Source: Undaria pinnatifida (lineage: Eukaryota; Sar; Phaeophyceae; Laminariales; Alariaceae). Taken from it: 64,000 bases of DNA. The position numbers and the translations under genes are program-made. Position 1 is the first letter of the stretch. Each line of letters opens with the position of its first letter. This document shows positions 21,834 through 30,466 of this stretch, piece after piece. A model generated the notes under the pieces. That model saw nothing but the letters and a program-made list of their open reading frames with translations, ran no database searches and was not told the origin of the DNA. The stretch is from the NCBI GenBank assembly GCA_012845835.1, contig JABAKD010000002.1:10082120-10146119 (forward strand), written 5' to 3'.

Positions 21834-22489
21834 TGTTTGTAAGTCTTAGTTTGGGTAAGCCATTGGTTAACCTTTTGCAAGTGGTCAAACGGACTAATAC
21901 CCCACTAATACCATGAAAAATGGCGTCGTCGGCAGGACCATGGATTTTTTGGGTCGTGGGTTCAAATCCCACCATCTAAAATAATAAACTTTTCAGACTT
22001 TCCCCATGTCGAACTTGAAAAATGCTTTCCCCGGTATCCCCAGGAAATGAAACCGCTTGGATATTGACACGTCCGCCCGTATATCTGGCCGACCTGGTAT
22101 CCCGCCGTTTCAGGGGGGTGTTAAGATACGGCCTCGAAAGGCCTGCAATTATCCGAATTTGAGATAATTTAAATGGGTTTCGTATGATAAGGTTGGCGTT
22201 TTATATTCGGGAAAGTTAGGAAATAGATCGGAGGCACGTGCCTCCGATCTCAGAAGCTATCCGGGGCTCTGGTGGAATCGAATAAAGCTACGTCTCTACG
22301 AAGGCAAAGAAAGTGAGTACTCTCCGAGAACCTGCTCAACAATTGGCAGACCTGCAGGGGGCACTCTGTGTCCCCACCCAACCCTATAACCTTACAGGTG
22401 GGAGAGTGTTATAAGGCTTAGTTTGGGTAAGCTATTGGTTAACCTTTTGCAAGTGGTCAAACGGACTAATGCCCCACTAATAGCATTTC
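21834..22489 (+). mobile_element. Miniature LTR element with ~280-bp extra interior
   Basis: The left repeat starts TGTTTGTAAGTCTTAG, the usual interior follows, then about 280 bp of sequence not present in other copies (22125-22400), then a right repeat starting at 22407 (TGTTATAAGGCTTAG). The extra block carries the 26-bp palindrome at 22225-22250. Either an insertion or a longer founder form of the element. No ORF. Confidence 0.7.
22225..22250. other. Perfect 26-bp palindrome
   Basis: AGATCGGAGGCAC is followed at once by its exact reverse complement, with no spacer. The centre is CACGTG, an E-box/G-box core bound by bHLH and bZIP factors. It lies inside the extra interior of a miniature LTR element. 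Confidence 0.9.
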
Positions 22490-22579
22490 GGTTGTGCCCA
22501 CCGACCAGATTCGACAAAACCAACCAAGGTGCATACGTGGTACGCAGCGTGCAGCACAATCATAGACCGGGGCATTAAT

Positions 22580-22800
22580 TAGCTGTTGCGATGTTGCGCG
22601 CGCACAACGTTTGGGTCAAAAAACCGTTTTGCGCAACAGTCGCCGCGAGGCTGGTTGCGCAACAACACGCGATTCTCGGCGCGCAGCACTTTTCGCCGCA
22701 GGCGAAATGTTTTATCGCGCCACTTTTTCGCCGCAGGGGCGAAACGTGATTTTGGGGTCTTTTTTTCGCCTTTCTAAATCGCCGGAGGCGTTTTTTTTTT
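22580..22800. other. Block of repeated short GC palindromes
   Basis: Contains GTTGCGCAAC, two CGCCGCAGG(GG)CG motifs and CGCCGGAGGCG, each followed by AAA or TTT runs. The texture differs from the neighbours and precedes a coding-looking exon. Could be a structured insertion or captured foreign segment; no gene is seen in it. Confidence 0.4.
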
Positions 22801-22924
22801 CAAGCACCTCTTGTCCAATTGGTCATAGTTGAACATTTTGTTAGCCCATTTTCCGATTCGCCATAGTCGAAAATAAATAGTAGTTGTCGGTTGAGTGCGC
22901 ACGCAGGTTCTCCGCGCAAAACAG

Positions 22925-23099
22925 GATCAAGTCCAAGACCCGAAACGGCGTTTCGGTGGAATGCCTTGAGCTTTCGATGCGGCTCTCCTTGCTGAACAAG
23001 CAGCAAGGCGCTGATCTCGCGGCTCAATCATCGGATGCTATCCTCACCGAAGCCGCTGTAACTTTCGACAAAGACCTTGGGATTGTCAGACGGAAGTGA
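22925..23099 (+). CDS. Candidate C-terminal exon of unknown protein
   Basis: After an AG acceptor (GCGCAAAACAG) the frame reads IKSKTRNGVSVECLELSMRL, SLLNKQQGADLAAQSSDAIL and TEAAVTFDKDLGIVRRK to a TGA. Amphipathic helix-like pattern, balanced charge and coding-like codons. The sequence lies between two miniature LTR copies (ending 22489 and starting 23218) with no visible upstream exon, so it may be an exon captured or stranded by transposition. Function unknown. Confidence 0.35.
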
Positions 23100-23217
23100 A
23101 AAACAAGGCAGCTACTTGTATTGCGTTTGAGCTCAAAATGCATTACCGTCGATTGCTGTACGGTGATAGTTTGATGTTGTTGTGTGATACCATGCGATAG
23201 CGACGGCAAGCTACTAC

Positions 23218-23589
23218 TGTTATAAGGCTTAGTTTGGGTAAGCTATTTGTTAACCAGTTGCAAGTGGTCAAACGGACTAATACCCCACTAATTCCTTAAC
23301 AAATGGCGTCGTCGACAGACCATGGGTTTTTGGGTCGTGGGTTCGATCCCCACCATCCACAATAATAAACTTTTCAGATTTTCCCCATGTCGAACTTGAA
23401 AAATACTCTCCCCGGTATACCCAGGAGATTAAACGGCTTCGATAATTGACAGGTCCGCCCGTATATCCGGCCGACCTGGTATCCCGCCGTTTCAGGGGGG
23501 GAGAGTGTTATAAGGCTTAGTTTGGGTAAGCTATTGGTTAACCAGTTGCAAGTGGTCAAACGGACTAATACCCCACTAATTCCTTAACA
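23218..23589 (+). mobile_element. Complete miniature LTR element (type copy), 372 bp
   Basis: 84-bp direct repeats at 23218-23301 and 23506-23589, each starting TGTTATAAGG and ending CCTTAACA (inverted TGTTA/TAACA ends). Two bases after the left repeat is a TGG-led stretch (TGGCGTCGTCGACAG) in the position of a primer-binding site. The base run TTTCAGGGGGGGAGAG directly precedes the right repeat, as a polypurine tract should. A CTAC duplication (ACTAC if one base is shared) flanks the element. The 204-bp interior has no ORF but carries a tRNA T-arm-like GGGTTCGATCCCCACC. Known TRIM elements have the same plan; they move using proteins of full-length LTR retrotransposons. Confidence 0.88.
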
Positions 23590-23724
23590 CTACTGTAATG
23601 ACGGTGTGGAAATTGCAGCATGAAGGTCGGGAACTGAGGGGGGGGGGGGGTTGTACTCGCTTGGCTGTAGTCAGACGACCGTAGACCTGCCGTAGACCCT
23701 CGCATCCCCTACAATGCCGGGTGC

Positions 23725-24642
23725 ATGTCGGGTTTCACCGAGCAGGCAGATATCGCGCGCAGCACAAAGAAAGGTCTAGGGAGGGGGGGTGGGTTTTTCT
23801 GTTGTCAAACCTTTCTGGTGTGGCGTCTTCGGCCAAACACTGGCCTATCCTCAGGTTTGCTGCTGCTGCTGCTGCTGATGTGCTACTTGAGCGGTAATAT
23901 GGAAAAACAGAGACTGGGCGTTGGGAACGTCACCAAACACCGACTGGGCGAATGACGAATGGCGAATATAATATGAATACGTTTTTTTTTTATCTATATT
24001 GTCCTGGGTGCAGCGATGCTCCTGACTTTGGTCGTGTAAGTGCGATTAGCTCGTCTCTGATATTCCAAGGCATCCTGATAAACGACTTTTCGAGGTTTGG
24101 GAGGCGTTTAACCCTTCTGTGACGCCAAGGGGTTTTTTGTGATAATAAAAAATGATCAATTATCGTATTTTTCACCGGACAGACCGGTCTGTTCAGCCCG
24201 GGGATGAAAAAAGACATACCCGAACTTGAACTCAGGGCGTTGTATAGCACAGCCACGCACGCACACACGCACACCTGGCAGCACCTCTGGACTCGGCCTA
24301 CAGGGGTACGCCGGTAGGCGCATGAGGCCTGCACGCCGCCTGGGGTCCTCAGCTGTGAGATCTTACGCCTTCCCAAGCCCGCGGCTGTCTGGGGCGTTTT
24401 AGAGAAGTACAGAAGTACGCGATTCCCGCAGGGCACTTCGACGCTGATTTAGTGATCATTTTTTGTTATCATTTTTACATACCGAACTGTGACTGCTCTC
24501 AGGAGGTGAGACCATCTGACCAGGGTGAAAATTGCATCGAGCGAACAATAGCGTTGATGTTCTGAGGGCCGAGGGGCCTTTCTAGTGTAAGGACAGACGT
24601 CCCCAGCGTGTTACCGGGAGGCGACACGGCCGCGGTGCGAGT
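23725..24642. other. No firmly supported gene
   Basis: The minus strand is open for about 148 codons (23990-24436) and holds a GTATGT donor near 24220 and a segment reading LPNLEKSFIRMPWNIRDELI, but frames compete and no family is recognisable. A CTG/TGC trinucleotide run lies near 23860-23880. Confidence 0.3.
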
Positions 24643-24957
24643 TTAGCTGAGGGCTGCACTTCTACACAAGAAGTCTATTTTTTGGCGAAGAAACGCGCCG
24701 CGTCTGCTGTGCGGACCCAACTTTTTTGTGACAGTCTCGGCGCGCGCGCGGGCTGCTCGACTAGTGGGCTGCGAAGAGCCTAGTCCCAGAGGGGTTAAAA
24801 GCCACAAACAACTAATTTTGTTTTTTTCCAAGCACCGCTGACATTCAGCCCTGTGACCTGTGACGGACCGCCGTCTAAACGGATTACACTTTTCATAATA
24901 TGAATCACAAAATGGATGTAACTGACGTGATCTAAAACAGCCGTCGCTTTGCTGCCA
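24643..24957 (-). CDS. Degenerate Zn2Cys6-like zinc-cluster fragment
   Basis: The minus-strand frame contains HPFCDSYYEKCNPFRRRSVT followed by GHRAECQRCLEKNKISCLW. The second half C-x2-C-x7-C (ECQRC...ISCLW) and the basic run after CNP resemble the Gal4-type cluster seen near 7.0 kb, with the same ISCL[FW] ending. In the first half the expected second Cys is Tyr (TAT) and the spacing is shortened, so metal binding would be impaired. A tail rich in Ala/Arg (SRAARARAETVTKK) follows. No ATG; an upstream CACGTCAG could be an acceptor. The left side abuts a miniature LTR copy. Probably a decayed gene fragment. Confidence 0.35.
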   Translation of the reverse strand, partial: WQQSDGCFRSRQLHPFCDSYYEKCNPFRRRSVTGHRAECQRCLEKNKISCLWLLTPLGLGSSQPTSRAARARAETVTKKLGPHSRRGAFLRQKIDFLCRSAALS

Positions 24958-24964
24958 CCTCAAT

Positions 24965-25275
24965 GCTGTTTAGGCTTAGTTTGTTGGGTAGGCAATTGGT
25001 AAACCTTTTACCAGTGGTCAAACGGATAATCCCTTCGAATTCCTCACCAAATGGCGTCGTCAACAATAGACCATGGGTTTTTTGGGTCGTGGGTTCGATT
25101 CCCACCACCCACCAATAATAAACTTTTAAAGACTTTCCTCACCATGTCAAACTTGAAAAATGCTCTTCCCCGGTATCCTCAGGAACTGAAACCGCGTGGA
25201 TATTGACACATCCGCCCGTATATCCGGCCGACCTGGTATCCCGACGTTTCAATACCCTCTAATTCCTCAACAAAT
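24965..25275 (+). mobile_element. Diverged miniature LTR element copy
   Basis: The left repeat is recognisable (GGCTTAGTTTGTTGGGTAGG), followed by the family interior with T-arm-like GGGTTCGATTCCCACC. The right end degrades into ATACCCTCTAATTCCTCAACA. Confidence 0.6.
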
Positions 25276-25808
25276 ATAACCTTGTTTTGCTTACCCATAT
25301 TAAGCCTTTTAACACCCCCCCCCCCCCCCGCCGAAACGGTATCCAATTGGTTGTACAAACCTTTTGCAAGCAGTCAAACGGACTAGAGAGGATAATATTT
25401 TTCACACTCATCTCCCGTGAAACGGCGGGAAACCAGGTCGGCCGCGGATATACGGGCGGACGTGTCAAATATCCACACGAGTACTCGTGCTGCTGCTCTA
25501 TGGAAGGATATTTGTATTTACATTGGAACGGCATCTACGCTACATTGTCGAAGGGCAAAAATAATCATGCGAATAATATCCACGCGGTTCCATTTCCTGG
25601 GGGTACCGGGGAAAGAGTTTTTCAAGCTCGACATGGGGAAAGCCTTTAAAAGTTCATTATTGGCGGGTGATGGGAATCGAACCCGCGACCCCAAAAATCC
25701 ATGATTTGTCGACGACGCCGTTTGTCAAGGAATGGTACTTTAGTTCGTTTGACCACTACTTGATGAAAAAGGTTAACCAACTGCCTGCCCCAACTAAGCC
25801 ATAAAACA
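25276..25808 (-). mobile_element. Rearranged miniature LTR element with insertion
   Basis: An inverted copy with the interior (CCCGTGAAACGGCGGGA..., GGGAATCGAACCCGCGACC) and repeat parts on both sides. About 100 bp at 25477-25576 interrupts it and resembles 16029-16100. A C15 run lies at about 25313-25328. Confidence 0.6.
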
Positions 25809-26190
25809 CTCTCCCCCCCTGAAACGGCGGGATAGCAGGTCGGCCGGGTATACGGGTGGGCGTGGCAATATCCACGCGGTTTCATTACCTGGAGATACCG
25901 GGGAGAAGTTTCTTCAAGTTCAACATGGGGAAAGTCTTTGAAGTCTAATTATTGGTGGATGGTGGGATTCGAACCCACGACCCCAAAACCCATGGCCCTG
26001 CCGACGACGCAATTTGTTAAGGAATTAAAGGTTATGTTGTAAGGCTTAGTTTGGGTAAGCTATTGGTTAACCTTTTGCAAGTGGTCAACGGACTAATACC
26101 CCACTATTAATAGTACCTTAACAAATGGCGTCGTCGGCAGGACATGTGTTTTTTGGGTCGTGGGTTCGAGTCCCACATCCACCATAATAA
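25809..26190. mobile_element. Two head-to-head miniature LTR fragments
   Basis: An inverted interior ends with CGCAATTTGTTAAGGAATTA near 26026. A direct copy then begins (GTTGTAAGGCTTAGTTTGGG at 26037), running through the repeat and the T-arm-like box to about 26190. The junction suggests nested insertion or recombination. Confidence 0.6.
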
Positions 26191-26219
26191 ACTTCCCTTT
26201 CTTTCTTTTTTTTTTCTTC

Positions 26220-26912
26220 CTCGCTTTCTCTTGCTTAAACGCCCCGCCTACTATCGAAGTCCGCCAGAGTAATGAACACTTCCACGCCCTGGATATCGCC
26301 TCGTTATCGTTTTAGAGCCGTCCATGCCGCTGCTGCAATTCCCACCCACCCCCGCCCCCAACGCCCCCTTCTTCCCCACCACCCGCACCATCGCCTAGAC
26401 CTAGCACCACGCGTATAGCAAACCCCTACATCTATGCGACCTAAAGCCCTCCCCCCCCGCCCCCCGCCCCCCCCCCGGCACATTTCCCCCCCCCTCCCCC
26501 ACAAGAAGGATGTATAGTTTCCACGCACAAATTGACCTGCCCCACCCGTCCCCTCCCCCCCCTCCCCCCCTCCCGCCCCCCTTTTGATCAAAATCAGCCC
26601 CCCACGTCCTTCAAAACTCCGCTCTCCCCTCACCGGTTATTCCACGTACAGTATTCACTTGATAAACTGATGCATTTCCTTCCACAGCTGTCACATTTTG
26701 TCCCCCTCAGAAACGGGTTTTATAGTTTCCGCGCACAGACTGCCTAACATCACCCTGTTGACCCTGATAGCTACACTGTAGTTGCAAGGGGAGTCGCCGA
26801 CCTATATCCTTAATGAGGACACACAACCCGTAATACGCGCGATCGGAGTTTCACACACAGCTTGCAAAGATGAGTTTCGACAAAATATTCGATCTCACAG
26901 CTGGAGTGTATG
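26220..26912. repeat. C-rich dispersed repeat, homologous to 42360-42990
   Basis: Shares with the 42-kb region: ACGCCCCCTYCTTCCCCACC, CCTAGACCTAGCACCACGCG, a C-rich block, TTATAGTTTCCGCGCACAGA, and the end ATCACCCTGTTGACCCTGAT to CTCACAGCTGGAGTGT. About 690 bp with no ORF. The right end carries the recurrent core motif. Confidence 0.75.
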
Positions 26913-26921
26913 TTAATTTTT

Positions 26922-27222
26922 ATAATAAACTTTTTCAGAGTTTGCCCATGTCGAACTTGAAAAATACTCTCCCCGGTATCCCCAGGAAATGAAACCGCTT
27001 GGATATTGACAGGTCCGCCCGTATATCCTGCCGCCCTGGTATCCCGCCGTTTCAGCGGGGAGGGTGTTATAAGGCTTATTGTGTAAGCTGTTGGTTAACC
27101 TTTTGCAAGTGGTCAAACGGACTACAATACCCCACTATTACCTTAATTGACAGTTATTCATCCGTTTGGCCACTTTTGCAAAAAATGTTTAACCAATTGT
27201 TTACCCAAACTATAAGCCTCAC
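26922..27222. mobile_element. Truncated miniature LTR element plus inverted solo repeat
   Basis: 26922-27145 is the interior 3' half and right repeat (GTGTTATAAGGCTTATTGTG). 27146-27222 is an inverted, diverged single repeat (TCCGTTTGGCCACTTTTGCA...), compatible with a solo LTR. Confidence 0.6.
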
Positions 27223-27229
27223 TTCGCTT

Positions 27230-27615
27230 TGTCAAGGATTAGTGGGGGGTATTAGTCCGTTTGGCCACTTGCAAAAGGTTAATTAACCAATAGCTTACCC
27301 ATACTAAGCCTTACAACACCCCCCCCCCTGAAACAGCGGGATAGCAGGTCGGCCGGATATACGCGGGCGGATCTATAAATATCCAAGCCGTTTCATTTCC
27401 TGGGTATACCGGGGAGATTATTTTTCAAGTTGGACATGGGGAAAGTCTGAAAAAGTTTATTATTGTGGATGGTGGGACTTGAACCCACGACCCAAAAAAC
27501 CCATGGTCTGTCGACGACGCCATATTTGTCAAGGTATTAGACTAGTGGGGTATTAGTCCGTTTGACCACTTGCAAAAGGTTAACCAATAGCTTACCCAAA
27601 CTAAGCCTTATAACA
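27230..27615 (-). mobile_element. Miniature LTR element, full inverted copy
   Basis: Repeats at 27230-27318 and 27527-27615 in inverted orientation, starting TGTCAAGG and ending CTTA(C/T)AACA. The interior has GGGACTTGAACCCACGACCC and a C9 run that mirrors the polypurine tract. Flanks show no clear duplication. Confidence 0.75.
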
Positions 27616-28916
27616 GATGGGCTCGTTTTTGTTAAACTGTTTTTTGCACCCATCGCCATCCAGCACACCCACCCAGTGTCCGCGCAGATTCATCATCTTG
27701 TCCTGTCTATCTAGAGAGACAGAAAAAGTTTTTTGTACGTGGTGCAAGCGTGGTGGTGACCATTTTTGAGACATACACATCGCGTGCGTGCGTACATTAA
27801 GCAAGATATCAGGCGCATACGATATACTCGTGCATATATATATATATATGTGGCGCCCGGGCTGTTTTCCTGGAACATGGCGGCGGGACTCTTGGCGTTA
27901 TCAAAGTTGCCAGTTTGCACGTCACAAACAAAATCGTGGGCCTCTCGTACGGTGGACCTCTGTCCGCTCCACATATAACTTGCTGTGTTTTTCCTTCCTG
28001 ACTGAGCGAGCGTATAGCGGGGGCGGCTGCTTGCGGACCGAACCGCGTTGTACTTGCATACTTTGCACATGCCGGGTTTCGATCACAATGCGCTCCTACA
28101 AGAGCGAGAGTCATGAAGGATACACCCCAAAGATCTTGCAAGTTGTGGATCACACGCTGTAGTACCTTCGTTCCATCATCATCTGTCTGAAAATGTACCT
28201 GGTCAATAATACTGTTGACATTTAATTATGGCTATAGTTTAGTCTAATCTAAGAACTGATTGAATCAAAATGTCCTTTTTACATTTCCGGACGTGACGGT
28301 TTTAAATACGGTGTGCGACTTATACCCGAGACGTAACGGTTTTAAATGCGGTGTGCGACTTATACCCGCGATCTTGATCCGCGTTCGTTACGTTTTACCA
28401 CAGGGTACGTACGTTCTTACTGCACAATCCGCACACATATTAATAGTACTTCAGCCAGGGGGCCAACTAAATGTTATTGGTAACCGCCATGCTCGCGTCA
28501 ACACCAACAGGATCACCTACGGGCAAAGGGCAAAGGGGCTTCCGGTATCGTCATGAAACAATATGTATGTACGTTCGAAATGCTGTTGTTGTGTGGTGGA
28601 TACACTCTGCTCTTTATTCTGCGTGCTGGCATTGTCTATAGATACCAACCAGGTGCTGCATCTTGTTTTCCCATTATTATTAACAATACATGTTTCGTCA
28701 AGTGCTTTTTGGTGTAAAGAGGAGAAGTTTTTTGTCACACATGACTGGTGACTCGCTGCGCCAGAAGGCACTTGGCGATCGTCGGAAGTGGCGGAATGTT
28801 TTATCACATTTGACCGCGCGAGAAGTCACTTGACGATGGTCGGGAGTGGCGGAATGTTTTGTCACACTTGACTGGTGGAATGTCCATCGCTACAGACGTG
28901 GTTTGCTTGACCAAAC
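27616..28916. other. No supported gene; short tandem duplication
   Basis: Unremarkable sequence with an (AT)n run near 27835-27848. At 28765-28865 a unit of about 58 bp (CGATSGTCGGRAGTGGCGGA and ATGTTTTRTCACA) is repeated. This is the 3' flank of the helicase fragment. Confidence 0.4.
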
Positions 28917-29385
28917 TTAGTTTACGTTGTAGACCCCCTGCAATCCATGGCCACTACTGTGAACGTCCCGAGGCCAAAGCCCTCTCCAACCGTCGGGGGC
29001 GTCATACGCTTCCCGTGCGTCCCATAGGGTGGCGTACGCCACTCTTCTCCCCCGCGTGTCGATGGTTACTGTCGCTGGCGCTTTTCGGCGCAGTTCCGCG
29101 AGCGCGTTGATGGCGTCCATTGGGGGGTGGAAGGCGTCCTTCATGAAATCGCGGGCGGCGCCTCTGTCGCGCAATACAGCACTCGGCAAGACTATGAATA
29201 GGCCCCCAAGAGTTTTACCCCTAGATACAGCGGTGTACCCCTGGCCCTGGGCGAAGAATCCTCTACTCGGAATCCACACGGCAACCCGCTCGAACCCAAC
29301 ACCCTGTACCCTATGTATGGTCATACAAGCGGCGACCATGAGCGGCCACTGTTTCACTATGTACGCTCCGCTGACGGCAACTCCC
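28917..29385 (-). pseudogene. PIF1-like DNA helicase, C-terminal fragment
   Basis: After a GTTCTGCAG acceptor the frame reads VKQWPLMVAACMTIHRVQGV, then GFERVAVWIPSRGFFAQGQG and YTAVSRGKTLGGLFIV. These are the last conserved motifs of PIF1/RecD-type superfamily 1B helicases: the PL-x-x-A-x-x-M-T-I-H-[KR]-x-Q-G motif, the aromatic-Gly-Q-x-Y-[TV]-A-[LV]-S-R motif that contains the arginine finger, and the L-x-G-L-x-[IV] strand. A TIDTRGRRVAYATLWDAREA tail follows to a TAA. The Walker A and B motifs are absent upstream (29.4-30.0 kb), so the protein cannot be an active helicase as found. PIF1 helicases of this type are carried by Helitron transposons and also occur as host genes. Confidence 0.75.
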
Positions 29386-29614
29386 CTGCAGAACGGCGGT
29401 CACGTGAAGCACGATGAAGTTGGCGATTTCATTTTTGAGGCGGAGAATGTCGCCGAGAGGATGCTCGTATTTAGTCCCCTGTAAAGGTAACAGCAGAATT
29501 CGGCGGGCAAGGCCGCATGGTGTGAGGACAATGTGCGCATGGGTTACGTTGTACGCAGGTGTAGGATGTAACGTGCTGAAAGACAAGAACCATTGTTACA
29601 GGACGCCCAGACGT

Positions 29615-29940
29615 AGCTGGAGACGCCTACACACATAGGACATGACGCATAAACAGGCGACGGAAGGGATTTGCACCCCAGGAACGCCGGTGGAAGGTGA
29701 GGTAGTATGGCGGGTTCGAACAGTTTCGAACACGCACGCGTACGCTACAAACGCAAGCACAGGACGCACACACATAGCTGGAGACGCCTACATACATAGG
29801 AGATGATGGATACACAGGTGACGGAACGCATTTGCACCGCAGGAACGCTGGTGGAAGGTGAGGTAGTAGACTTTAGCAGGTTCGAAGAAGTACGGGTATG
29901 CTACAAACGCAAACACACGGGAGTACTGCTGCGCTACACA
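29615..29940. repeat. Tandem duplication, 161-bp unit, two copies
   Basis: AGCTGGAGACGCCTAC starts at 29615 and 29776. Both copies carry ACGGAA(G/C)G(G/C)ATTTGCACC, GGAACGCYGGTGGAAGGTGA and a GGTTCGAA motif. On the minus strand each copy contains a short open segment (LTFH(Q/R)RS(C/W)GAN(A/P)FR) followed by a GTATGTAGG or GTGTGTAGG donor-like site, so a mini-exon of the OTU/helicase unit may have been duplicated. Confidence 0.75.
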
Positions 29941-30048
29941 TGTACGTACTCTACACACGCGGCGAGAGCGGTGTGCACGCCGCTGTACATACAAACACAG
30001 CTGTGACCATGCTGAGTGCGTAGCGTATAAGCAATGCCGTGTACATAC

Positions 30049-30429
30049 CTGTCCCAAGAAGGTGCAGTTCCCGTTGAGCAGAGAGTGCCAGCCGCAGTTG
30101 CCATCCCCCCTGCACGGAACAGTGCGAGTGTTCCGGCGCTGTAGAACGAGGCCATTCGGGCAGTGCAATTGCTGAATGGATTGTTGTTGCCCTCGCAAGG
30201 CGGAAGGATGTAGGACGAACTCCAAGCGATGAGGCAGAGAGAGCCCTGCAAATGTGTATTGGAACAGTTGGTCTCCCCAGTCGTCAAGATACCGCTCTGC
30301 TGTAAGGACGTTCCGCTGCATGTTGTGCAGAGATTCAAACGCAGCACCAGGTGGTGGTACGCCGTGACGTTTGAAGCGGGCGAAGAACACGCAGCCGCAG
30401 AGGAGCGTAGAACGAGCGAAGGGGCTCAT
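30049..30429 (-). CDS. OTU cysteine protease-like exon
   Basis: An ATG-started exon of 127 codons ending exactly at a GTATGT donor (phase 0). Residues 103-117 read TVPCRGDGNCGWHSL, matching the catalytic loop of OTU-family deubiquitinating proteases (D-G-N-C-x-[FWY]-[HR]); D109 and C112 would be the catalytic pair. About 100 residues precede it, including AERYLDDWGDQLFQYTFAGL. The catalytic His, usually 90-130 residues later, is not seen in this exon. The PIF1 fragment lies downstream on the same strand, and OTU plus PIF1-type helicase is a combination known from some Helitron/Helentron proteins. A captured host gene is the alternative. Codon use looks healthy. Confidence 0.6.
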
Positions 30430-30466
30430 AGCAGACACCCACAGCACGCTCCGGAGACCACCAGCG

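Larger units (their letters stand above)
21745..22572. repeat. ~88-bp direct repeats flanking a miniature LTR copy
   Basis: AGATTCGACAAAACCAACCA followed by AGGTGC...ACGTGGTACGCAGC and TGCAGCAC occurs at 21770-21830 and 22509-22570. The pair brackets the element at 21834-22489. This is far longer than a target-site duplication and may be a segmental duplication or the ends of a larger, unrecognised element. Confidence 0.6.
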
